From contig CAKUGW010000008.1 of the NCBI GenBank assembly GCA_934654805.1, positions 1 to 45,954 on the forward strand: a stretch of 45,954 nucleotides of DNA, read 5' to 3'. The translations under genes and the position numbers were made by a program. Below are positions 7,534 through 14,259 of the stretch, one piece after another. Below the pieces are notes generated by a model, which saw nothing but the letters and a program-made list of their open reading frames with translations, was not told the DNA's origin and searched no databases. Positions within the stretch are counted from its first letter, which is position 1; each line of letters starts with the position of its first letter. The DNA is from an uncultured Kiritimatiellota bacterium. GTDB taxonomy: Bacteria; Verrucomicrobiota; Kiritimatiellia; RFP12; UBA1067.

Positions 7534-7690
7534 GTCGAATAGCCGAATGATCGAATGATCGAATGATCGAATAATCGAATGGTCGAATAATCGAATGACC
7601 GAATGACCGAATAATCGAATAGCCGAATAATCGAATAATCGAATGGTTGAAGGATCGAATGGCTGAATTTGAGATCTGAGATCTGAAATC
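7534..7690. repeat. Intergenic 8-bp tandem repeat array 2
   Basis: About sixteen YCGAATRR-type units lie between the two binding-protein genes, followed by GAGATCTGAGATCTGAAATC at 7671-7690. The layout (8-bp units, then a TGARATC tail, then a purine-rich ribosome-binding site) copies array 1, so the paralog duplication probably included the array or both arose from the same process. Confidence 0.85.
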
Positions 7691-7710
7691 AGGGAAAGAG
7701 AGAAACGAAA

Positions 7711-8445
7711 ATGAAGAAACTGATGGTTGCATTCGCGGCGGCGGCGCTGCTCGCGGGCTGTGCAAAGAAGGACGAGACGCTCAAGATGATCACCGAGGCG
7801 ACGTTCCCGCCGTATGAGTTCCTGCGCGGGCAGGAGATCGTCGGCATCGACGTCGAGATCTGCAAGGCCGTCGCGGCGAAGCTCGGCCGGGCGTTCTCGG
7901 TCGAGTCGGTGAACTTCGACTCCGTCATCCCGACGGTCATCTCCGGCAAGGCGGACCTCGCGGCGGCGGGCATCACGGTGACGGAAGACCGCAAGAAGAA
8001 CGTCGACTTCTCGATCCCCTACGTGAAGACGGGCGTCGTGTTCGTCTACCGGAAGGCGACGCCGTACGCGAAGGGCGCGGACGCGAAGGGCAAGAAGGTC
8101 GGCGTGCAGAGCGGCACGACGAGCGAGGCGTTCGTGACGGACGAGCTCAAGCAGCAGCCGGAGCGCTTCGACTCGCCGGCGGCGGCCGTCGCGGCGCTGA
8201 AGGCCGGACGCGTCGATGTCGTCATTGCGGACATCGACCCGGCGAAGAACTGCGTGAAGGGCGAGCCCGACCTCGCGCTGTCGGGCTTCATCACGTCCGA
8301 GGAATATGCCGTCGCGATCCGCAAGGGCCAGCCGGAGCTGCTGAAGGCGATCGACGAGACGATCGCCGAAGCCAAGGCCGACGGACGGCTCGCGAAGTGG
8401 GTCGCCGACTACACGGCCGAGGCAGACCGGCTGAAAGAGAAATAA
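7711..8445 (+). CDS. Polar amino acid ABC transporter substrate-binding lipoprotein 2
   Basis: This is a 244-residue paralog of the preceding protein. It has a lipobox LAGC (cysteine 17), the same TEATFPPYEFLRGQEIVGID segment, and AAAGITVTEDRKKNVDFS. The second lobe differs more (PYVKTGVVFVYRKATPYAKG against YAKTEIVLIYKKSAPLLTA), so the two copies may bind different amino acids. It would be a periplasmic lipoprotein feeding the permease encoded 171 bp downstream. The start at 7711 follows AGGGAAAGAGAGAAACGAAA. Array 3 begins at its stop codon. Family assignment is secure and the ligand unknown. Confidence 0.9.
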   Translation: MKKLMVAFAAAALLAGCAKKDETLKMITEATFPPYEFLRGQEIVGIDVEICKAVAAKLGRAFSVESVNFDSVIPTVISGKADLAAAGITVTEDRKKNVDFSIPYVKTGVVFVYRKATPYAKGADAKGKKVGVQSGTTSEAFVTDELKQQPERFDSPAAAVAALKAGRVDVVIADIDPAKNCVKGEPDLALSGFITSEEYAVAIRKGQPELLKAIDETIAEAKADGRLAKWVADYTAEADRLKEK

Positions 8446-8594
8446 TCGAATCGTCGAATAATCGAATTGCCGAATTGCCGAATCGTCGAATAATCGAATC
8501 GTCGAATGAACGAATTGGCGAATGGTCGAATCGTCGAATTATCGAATCGTCGAATTGGCGAATGATCGAATGGTCGAGAATGGTCGAATGAACG
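8443..8594. repeat. Intergenic 8-bp tandem repeat array 3
   Basis: About eighteen units of YCGAATNN (TCGAATCG, TCGAATAA, CCGAATTG and similar) lie between binding protein 2 and the permease gene, starting within its stop codon. Unlike arrays 1 and 2 it lacks the TGAAATC tail and has a larger share of TCGAATCG and TCGAATTG units. Confidence 0.85.
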
Positions 8595-8616
8595 AGCCGC
8601 GCGCTGAAGAGGTTGC

Positions 8617-9324
8617 ATGATCCAGTCCTTTATCGATGACTTCCAGCTCTGTTTCGTCAAGAACGGGCGCTGGCACTACCTGTGGAACGGGCTTGGCGTC
8701 ACGCTGGAAGTCGCGCTGACGGCGATTGCGCTTGGCCTCTTGATCGGCTTCCTCGTCGCGATCGTCCGCTCGTCGCACGACAAGTACGGGCGCTTCCCCG
8801 TCCTCAACGCGCTGGCGAAGGTCTACCTGACGATCATCCGCGGCACGCCGATGGTGGTGCAGCTTCTCATCTGCTACTTCATCATCCTGAAGTCGCTCGA
8901 CAAGGTGGCTGTCGCGATTCTCGCCTTCGGCATCAACTCGGGCGCGTACCAGGCGGAGATCCTGCGTGCGGGCATCATGTCCATCGACCCCGGCCAGATG
9001 GAGGCGGGGCGCGCGCTCGGCCTCGGCTACTGGAAGACGATGCTCAAGATCATCCTGCCGCAGGCGATCCGCAACGTGCTGCCCGCGCTCGGCAACGAGT
9101 TCATCGTGCTGATGAAGGACACGTCGATCGTCGGCTACATCGCGCTCTGCGACCTCGCCAAGGGCGGCGACATCATCCGCTCGCAGACGTATTCGGTCTA
9201 CACGCCGTACCTGACGGTCGCGGCGATCTACCTCGCGCTCGTGATGACGTTCACGTGGCTTCTCGGCAAGCTGGAGCGCCACCTGCGCAACACCGGCGCC
9301 GACCCCGTGCACAACGACTCGTGA
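8617..9324 (+). CDS. Polar amino acid ABC transporter permease
   Basis: This is a 235-residue inner-membrane permease of the His/Glu/Gln/Arg family (HisM/GlnP type) with about five membrane segments. The first is in WNGLGVTLEVALTAIALGLL. The signature IIRGTPMVVQLLICYF and the cytoplasmic EAA loop EAGRALGLGYWKTMLKIILP, which contacts the ATPase, are intact, followed by ALGNEFIVLMKDTSIVGYIA. It would import the amino acids captured by the two lipoproteins upstream. The start follows GAAGAGGTTGC. Its ATP-binding partner is not encoded here; the ABC ATPase at 11696 is of the Mla type and is not a fit. Confidence 0.92.
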   Translation: MIQSFIDDFQLCFVKNGRWHYLWNGLGVTLEVALTAIALGLLIGFLVAIVRSSHDKYGRFPVLNALAKVYLTIIRGTPMVVQLLICYFIILKSLDKVAVAILAFGINSGAYQAEILRAGIMSIDPGQMEAGRALGLGYWKTMLKIILPQAIRNVLPALGNEFIVLMKDTSIVGYIALCDLAKGGDIIRSQTYSVYTPYLTVAAIYLALVMTFTWLLGKLERHLRNTGADPVHNDS

Positions 9325-9327
9325 ATG

Positions 9328-9340
9328 TTTGTGATATAAT
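9328..9340 (+). promoter_or_regulatory. purB promoter core
   Basis: TTTGTGATATAAT has its -10 hexamer at 9335-9340. The purB ATG begins at 9349, eight bases later, so transcription from this promoter would give an essentially leaderless mRNA. No Shine-Dalgarno sequence is present. Confidence 0.6.
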
Positions 9341-9348
9341 ACGACACC

Positions 9349-10710
9349 ATGAATCTCGATACCCTACTGGCGATCAGCCCGATTGACGGGCGCTATGCGA
9401 ACAAGTGTGCGGAACTGCAGGAGGTGTTCTCCGAGTACGGCCTCATCAGGCGCCGCGTGCTCGTCGAATGCACGTGGCTGGAGGCCCTGTGCGACGACGC
9501 GCGCATCGGGGAGTGCAAGGCGCTGTCCGTGAAGGAGCGCGCGGCGCTCCGCAAGATCGCGTCGGACTTCTCGCTTGACGACGCCCGCCGCGTGAAGGAG
9601 ATCGAGCGGACGACGAACCACGACGTCAAGGCCGTCGAGTATTTCCTGAAGGAGCGGGTCGCGAAATCCTCCCTCAAGACGCGCACGGAGTTCATCCACT
9701 TCGGCTGCACGTCGGAGGACATCAACAACATGTCCCACGCGCTCATGCTGCGCGACGGCCAGCGGATCCTCCGCGCGGCGCAGGACGAGATGACGGCGAC
9801 GATCGCGCAGATGGCGAAGGCGGCCGCGAAGGTCCCGATGCTCGCGCACACGCACGGCCAGCCCGCCTCGCCGACGACGGTCGGCAAGGAGCTCGCGGTC
9901 GTCTCGGCGCGGCTGAAGCGCCAGGCGGCGGAGATCGACCGGCTCGTCATGCCCGCGAAGATGAACGGCGCGGTCGGCAACTTCAACGCGCACCTCTCCG
10001 CCTACCCGGACGTCGACTGGGAGAAGCTGTCCGCGAAGGTGATCCGCTCGCTCGGTCTCCGCCAGAACCGCCTCACGACGCAGATCGAGTCGCACGACGG
10101 CATCGCCGAGCTCTTCGACGCGCTCGCGCGCTGGAACTCGGTGCTGCTCGACTTCGACCGCGACGTCTGGATGTACGTCTCGATGGGCTACTTCAGGCAG
10201 CGCACGGTCAAGGGCGAGATCGGCTCGTCGACGATGCCGCACAAGGTGAACCCGATCGACTTCGAGAACTCGGAGGGCAACCTCGGCCTCGCGAACGCCG
10301 TCCTCGGCTTCATGGCGCGCAAGCTCGCGATCTCGCGGCTGCAGCGCGACCTCACGGACTCGACGACGCTCCGCAACATGGGCGTCGGCTTCGGCTACAC
10401 GCTCATCGCCATCCGCTCGACGCAGAAGGGCCTCGGCAAGCTGGAGCTCAACGAGGCGCGCCTGGCGGAGGACCTTGACCACAACTGGGAAGTCCTCGCC
10501 GAGCCGATCCAGACCGTGATGCGCAAGGTCGGCATGGACCGTCCCTACGAGCGGCTGAAGGAGCTGACGCGCGGCCGCCGCGTGACGGCGGAGATCATGC
10601 GCGACTTCGTGAAGGCGCTGCCGCTGCCGGAGGCCGACAGGGACCGCCTCCTCAAGATGACGCCCGCGAACTACATCGGTCTCGCCGCGAAGCTCGCCAG
10701 GCTGGCGTGA
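9349..10710 (+). CDS. purB: Adenylosuccinate lyase
   Basis: PurB cleaves SAICAR to AICAR in purine synthesis and adenylosuccinate to AMP plus fumarate. The 453-residue length and the start MNLDTLLAISPIDGRYANKC match the long, E. coli-type PurB. Catalytic and signature segments are intact: TTNHDVKAVEYF, HFGCTSEDINN, HTHGQPASPTT and the fumarase/lyase signature GSSTMPHKVNPIDFEN, followed by SRLQRDLTDSTTLRNMG. The enzyme is a cytoplasmic homotetramer in known cases. The start at 9349 lies just downstream of a -10 element and has no ribosome-binding site, suggesting leaderless expression. The next gene begins 10 bp after the stop, so purB may head an operon with the Mla-type genes. Confidence 0.97.
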   Translation: MNLDTLLAISPIDGRYANKCAELQEVFSEYGLIRRRVLVECTWLEALCDDARIGECKALSVKERAALRKIASDFSLDDARRVKEIERTTNHDVKAVEYFLKERVAKSSLKTRTEFIHFGCTSEDINNMSHALMLRDGQRILRAAQDEMTATIAQMAKAAAKVPMLAHTHGQPASPTTVGKELAVVSARLKRQAAEIDRLVMPAKMNGAVGNFNAHLSAYPDVDWEKLSAKVIRSLGLRQNRLTTQIESHDGIAELFDALARWNSVLLDFDRDVWMYVSMGYFRQRTVKGEIGSSTMPHKVNPIDFENSEGNLGLANAVLGFMARKLAISRLQRDLTDSTTLRNMGVGFGYTLIAIRSTQKGLGKLELNEARLAEDLDHNWEVLAEPIQTVMRKVGMDRPYERLKELTRGRRVTAEIMRDFVKALPLPEADRDRLLKMTPANYIGLAAKLARLA

Positions 10711-10720
10711 GGTCAAGGCC

Positions 10721-11686
10721 GTGACGGTTTGCGCCTTGCTTGGACTGGCGGTGCTGGCCGCCGCGCCGCGCGGGGCGGAGGCGCACCTTGCCGTCGACCC
10801 GAGGGCCGTGATGGAGATCCTGCCGCTGGCGCTTGATGCGGCGGACGTCTTTGCGCGGGCGACTGCGCGCGAGGCGGCGCACGTGGACGAACTGCGGCGC
10901 AAGGGCATAGCGGAGATCCCGCCGAGCGAAGGCCAGCGGCATGTCGTCGACACGGCGGGGCTGGGCGAACTGGCGTTCAACGACTGGGGCGAGCTTTACG
11001 TCGATCGCCGCTTCGTGACGGACGAGGAGATGAAGGTCGTCCGGGAGATCGAGCGCTGGATCGCGAAGTGGTTCCCGTCGGAAGCGAAGCGGCGCCCGCG
11101 TCCGCGCCGCGAGTCGGGGGCGGCGGGTCTGCCGATCTTTCGCGGATTCGAGGACGCGCGCTACCAGGAGCATGACGGGCTGATCGCGCGCCTGACGGAC
11201 GAGTTCAACGCGGACAAGGCGGCGGGGTGCGGCGGCACGCCGAGGCAGGCCGAGGCGATTGCCGACCTCCTGCCCGCGCTCGTGAAGTCGCACATGATCG
11301 AGGAGTCGGGCGGAAACGGCCCACGCTCGAAAGCGGCCTGGTCGGTCGATCCGCTGCAGGTTAACGTGCCGGGCGACTGGGGTGCGGAAAAGGAGCTGGT
11401 CGGGCTGAAGAAGCCCGAAAAGCGGAACGAGGGCACGGCGGAGCAGAATGTCCGCGCGGCGATTCGCTATCTCGCGCGCAAGGGGTTCTCGTCCGCTGCG
11501 CGTCCGGCAGCCGAACGGCCTCAGGGGACGTTCGACGGCTGGCACCAGGCGCTCCGCCGCTACAACGGCCGCCGGGACCGCACGGCGACCGACCGCTATT
11601 ACTCGGACGAGTATGCGGACAAGATCCGGCGGCGGGCCTTCAATCCGGATCTCTTCGTCCCGATTGAGATCAAGCTGGCCAGATAG
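10721..11686 (+). CDS. Secreted lysozyme/transglycosylase-like protein
   Basis: This 321-residue protein has a GTG start ten bases after purB, preceded by GAGGTCAAGG. The N-terminus VTVCALLGLAVLAAAPRGAEA looks like a signal peptide. Residues from about 185 onward read SHMIEESGGNG, then SVDPLQVNVPGDW, and near the end FDGWHQALRRYNGR and YYSDEYADKI. This resembles lysozyme-fold transglycosylases, with a glutamate after a helix (IEESGGN) and a late helix carrying RYNG and Y-x-x-x-V-like segments. The role would be peptidoglycan cleavage in the periplasm. The match is by pattern only. Its place before the MlaF/MlaD genes suggests an envelope function. Confidence 0.5.
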   Translation: MTVCALLGLAVLAAAPRGAEAHLAVDPRAVMEILPLALDAADVFARATAREAAHVDELRRKGIAEIPPSEGQRHVVDTAGLGELAFNDWGELYVDRRFVTDEEMKVVREIERWIAKWFPSEAKRRPRPRRESGAAGLPIFRGFEDARYQEHDGLIARLTDEFNADKAAGCGGTPRQAEAIADLLPALVKSHMIEESGGNGPRSKAAWSVDPLQVNVPGDWGAEKELVGLKKPEKRNEGTAEQNVRAAIRYLARKGFSSAARPAAERPQGTFDGWHQALRRYNGRRDRTATDRYYSDEYADKIRRRAFNPDLFVPIEIKLAR

Positions 11687-11695
11687 GGGCGACCG

Positions 11696-12448
11696 ATGCC
11701 GCGCGAATCCATCGTTGTCCTGGAGCATGTCGACGCCGGCTATCCCGGCGCGGTGATCCTGCGCGACATCTCGTTTGAGGTCGCGCGCGGCGAGATCTTC
11801 ATCCTTCTCGGCGGATCGGGATGCGGCAAGTCGACGGTCATGAAGCACATGACGGGACTCAACCCCGTCCTGGGCGGGCGGCTGACGGTCGCGGGCCGCG
11901 AATGGAGTGTGCAGACGCGCGCGGAACTCTGCCGCAGGATCGGCGTCATGTACCAGTCCGGCGCGCTCTTCGGCTCGATGACCTGCCTTGAGAACGTGCG
12001 GCTGCCGCTGGACGAGTTCTCGGGGCTTCCGAAAGCGGCGCGGCGAGATCGGGCCATGAAGCTGCTGAAGGACGTGGAGCTCGAAGACGCGGCGGACAAG
12101 ATGCCGAGCGAGATCTCGGGCGGCATGCGCAAGCGCGTCGCGATTGCGCGGGCGATGGCGCTCGACCCGGAAGTCGTCTTTCTCGACGAGCCGAGCGCGG
12201 GCCTCGACCCGATCACGTCCGCCGCGCTCGACGACCTCATCCTGCGGCTGCGGAAGGAGAAGGGCATGACGTTCGTCGTCGTCACGCACGAGCTGCCGAG
12301 CGTCTTCAAGATCGGCGACCGTGCGGCGATGTTCGACAAGGCCCGCCAGGCGATGGTTGCGCTCGGCGATCCGCGCACGCTTCGGGACACGTCGGACGAC
12401 CCGTTCGTCCGCAAGTTCTTCAACAGGGGGGAAGACCATGGCAAATGA
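11696..12448 (+). CDS. mlaF: MlaF-like ABC transporter ATPase
   Basis: This 250-residue cytoplasmic ATPase has Walker A GGSGCGKST (39-47), Q-loop YQSGALFGSMTCLENV, signature EISGGMRKRVAIARA, Walker B VVFLDEPSAGLDPITS and switch VTHEL. The YQSGALFGSMT and SGGMRKRV versions are characteristic of ATPases that drive MCE-type phospholipid transporters (MlaF, Ttg2A, Mkl). The next gene overlaps by 11 bp and encodes an MCE protein, confirming the system. The start at 11696 follows TAGGGGCGACC. The permease subunit MlaE is not present in the window, so the complex must borrow one from elsewhere. Confidence 0.9.
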   Translation: MPRESIVVLEHVDAGYPGAVILRDISFEVARGEIFILLGGSGCGKSTVMKHMTGLNPVLGGRLTVAGREWSVQTRAELCRRIGVMYQSGALFGSMTCLENVRLPLDEFSGLPKAARRDRAMKLLKDVELEDAADKMPSEISGGMRKRVAIARAMALDPEVVFLDEPSAGLDPITSAALDDLILRLRKEKGMTFVVVTHELPSVFKIGDRAAMFDKARQAMVALGDPRTLRDTSDDPFVRKFFNRGEDHGK

Positions 12449-13220
12449 CAATCACGCGAGCTACGCCCGCATCGGTTTCGCGATCCTCGCCGCGACGGTG
12501 GCGACGGTCGTCACGCTCGTCTATCTCGGCGGCCTTCGCGGACGCCGAAACGAGATCCTCGTCGAGACCTACTACGACCGCGAAGTGAGCGGCCTTTCCG
12601 TCGGCAGCTCCGTCAACTTCCGGGGCGTGAAGATCGGCGAGGTGCGCGAGATCGACTTCGTCGGCAACAAGTACGAGGCGAAGGGGGCGGACAACCTGCG
12701 CATCTACATCCTGATGGCGCTCAATCCGAAAAAGCTCGGCTATTTCGAGGACGAGGGCATTGGGGCTGCGGACGCCATCGCCTATCTCGTGAGGGAACGC
12801 GGCCTTCGGGCGTCCGTCACGGCGAGCGGCATCACGGGGCTCTCCCGCATCGAGTGCAACCTCAACAGGGGCTCCTCGCCGGCGGAGACGTTCGCATGGA
12901 AGCCTCGTCACCCGTTCGTGCCGCAGAAGATCTCCCTTCTGGACAACTTCTCCGATGCGGCGACGCGCGTCGTGAACCAGATCAACACGATGGACCTCGG
13001 CTCGGTCTGGAGCAACGTCAATGCGTCCGTCTCGTCGATGTCAAAGACGATGCTGACGGTCCAGACGATGATGGAGACCTGCCAGGGCGACGTCGAGAAG
13101 GTCGCGGAGAACCTGTCCGAAGCCGCCGCGTCGCTTCGGGATCTCGCCGGCGAACTGAAGGGGAATCCCTCGCTCCTGTTCCGCGAGCGCCGACCCGCGC
13201 CGCTGGACGAGACGCGCTGA
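12438..13220 (+). CDS. mlaD: MlaD-like MCE domain protein
   Basis: This 260-residue protein begins with one membrane segment (IGFAILAATVATVVTLVYLGG), followed by an MCE domain at about residues 38-115 containing YYDREVSGLSVGSSVNFRGV and KIGEVREI. A helical C-terminal part follows (NASVSSMSKTMLTVQTMMET), then a conserved tail ending PLDETR. MCE proteins form hexameric rings that shuttle lipids between inner and outer membranes. The ATG at 12438 lies inside the end of the ATPase gene with GGGGGGAAGACC before it, so the two are translationally coupled. The last 117 bp of the gene region recur at 24674-24790. Confidence 0.88.
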   Translation: MANDNHASYARIGFAILAATVATVVTLVYLGGLRGRRNEILVETYYDREVSGLSVGSSVNFRGVKIGEVREIDFVGNKYEAKGADNLRIYILMALNPKKLGYFEDEGIGAADAIAYLVRERGLRASVTASGITGLSRIECNLNRGSSPAETFAWKPRHPFVPQKISLLDNFSDAATRVVNQINTMDLGSVWSNVNASVSSMSKTMLTVQTMMETCQGDVEKVAENLSEAAASLRDLAGELKGNPSLLFRERRPAPLDETR

Positions 13221-13245
13221 CGCGTGCTTCAGCGTCGGTCGCGAA

Positions 13246-13256
13246 TGTGGTATAAT
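13246..13256 (+). promoter_or_regulatory. Promoter of the YgjP-like gene
   Basis: TGTGGTATAAT has its -10 hexamer at 13251-13256. The ATG of the next gene begins at 13265, eight bases downstream, giving a leaderless or near-leaderless transcript. Confidence 0.55.
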
Positions 13257-13264
13257 CTTCAGCC

Positions 13265-13924
13265 ATGACGACAGAAGACATGACTCGGTACTGCGTGGGG
13301 GCGTTCTGCTGTCGATCGAACAGGCGGCCCTCCGAGCAGATGCTGTGCGTCGGGCGGAACGAGATCGACGGCGTGCCGGTCGAGGTCGTCCGCAAGCGCA
13401 TTCGGCGAATCAACCTCCGCATCGCCTCGGACGGCACGTTGCGCCTTTCCCTGCCGGATCGCGGCGTGACGCTCGCGCAAGGCGAGGCGTTCCTGAAGGA
13501 GAAGTGGGACTGGGCCCTGAAGGCACGCCGCGAGGTGCTGGCGCGTCCGCCGATCGTGCGCGCACCCGTGACGGAGGCGGAACGCGCCGCCCTGTCTGCG
13601 CGGCTGGACGAACTCAACGCCACGTGGGCGGCGCGGTTCGGCGAACGCGACGTCACGTGGCGGATCCGCAAGGTGACGTCCGTCTGGGGCTGCTGCCATT
13701 GGAGCAAGCGGTACATCACCTACAACGAGGCGCTGGCGCACGCGCCGCGCGAACTGGTCGAGTATGTCGTCGTCCACGAGCTGACGCATTTCGCCGTCCA
13801 TGGACACGGCCCGGCGTTCTATGCGCTGATGGACGCACGCCTCCCCGGCTGGAAAGACCTTCGCGAGCGCCTCAACCGCCGCGACTGGGAGCGGCGAGAG
13901 ACGACTTCCGGACAGACCGCTTAA
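13265..13924 (+). CDS. YgjP-like (DUF45/M48-type) metallopeptidase
   Basis: This 219-residue protein of the YgjP/SprT-related family has the zinc-binding motif HELTHFAVHGHGPAFY at about residues 174-189, giving HExxH plus a downstream histidine. The N-terminal half contains VVRKRIRRINLRIASDGTLR and the middle RKVTSVWGCCHWSKRYITYN, both typical of the family (RKMKSRWGSCS-like). The protein is presumably cytoplasmic. The start at 13265 gives 219 residues with an unusually cysteine-rich N-terminus (YCVGAFCCR). An internal start near 13340 would match the family length better but has no better ribosome-binding site. The promoter at 13251-13256 favours 13265 with leaderless translation. Confidence 0.82.
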   Translation: MTTEDMTRYCVGAFCCRSNRRPSEQMLCVGRNEIDGVPVEVVRKRIRRINLRIASDGTLRLSLPDRGVTLAQGEAFLKEKWDWALKARREVLARPPIVRAPVTEAERAALSARLDELNATWAARFGERDVTWRIRKVTSVWGCCHWSKRYITYNEALAHAPRELVEYVVVHELTHFAVHGHGPAFYALMDARLPGWKDLRERLNRRDWERRETTSGQTA

Positions 13925-14044
13925 AATTTCCCGAACGGTAAATTTCTTGCCGAGATCTTGCCTTGCGAGAGGCTAATTTCCCGTTCGGGAAATTTCGCCG
14001 TTGAAAGGCCGTCGGGATTATGCTATTATACCGTTCGGGAAATT
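13925..14044. promoter_or_regulatory. Three hipBA operators and promoter
   Basis: Three copies of the palindrome AATTTCCCG-NN-CGGGAAATT lie upstream of hipB. Site 1 is at 13925-13944 (one mismatch), site 2 at 13975-13994 (perfect 9-bp arms), and site 3 at 14025-14044 (right arm perfect, left arm degenerate). Their centres are exactly 50 bp apart. Site 3 overlaps the probable -10 TATTAT at 14024-14029 and ends three bases before the hipB ATG. This is the expected layout for cooperative autorepression by HipB. Confidence 0.85.
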
Positions 14045-14047
14045 GAT

Positions 14048-14257
14048 ATGACATCAGGTGAAATAGGACTGAAAATCCGTGAAGCTCGCAGGAGACAAGG
14101 GCTGACGCAACCAGCACTGGCTTTTGTCGCCGGAACGGGGCTTCGGTTTATTGTCGATCTGGAAGCTGGAAAGTCGACCTGCCAGATCGGGAAAGTGCTG
14201 CAAGTCATGGCCGCATTAGGCATGCAGCTTGACGTAAACGATACCGCCCGGCTTTGA
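14048..14257 (+). CDS. hipB: HipB-type antitoxin / XRE repressor
   Basis: This 69-residue DNA-binding protein has an XRE helix-turn-helix: IGLKIREARRRQGLTQPALA, then GTGLRFIVDLEAGKS and KVLQVMAALGMQLDV, the standard HipB ending. HipB neutralises HipA and represses the hipBA promoter. The start at 14048 is the first in-frame ATG after operator site 3; an earlier ATG at 13958 would place the operators inside the coding region and is unlikely. The hipA ATG follows 2 bp after the stop. The module has lower GC and a different codon bias from its neighbours, suggesting transfer. Confidence 0.9.
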   Translation: MTSGEIGLKIREARRRQGLTQPALAFVAGTGLRFIVDLEAGKSTCQIGKVLQVMAALGMQLDVNDTARL

Positions 14258-14259
14258 TC

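Noticed and set aside
8539..9312. 257-codon minus-strand frame opposite the permease gene
   Set aside because: Shadow of the permease gene with Arg/Asp/His-rich composition and a repeat-derived end.
11696..12448. ATPase partner for the amino acid permease at 8617
   Set aside because: Its motifs (YQSGALFGSMT, SGGMRKRV) and overlap with an MCE gene place it with Mla-type lipid transport.
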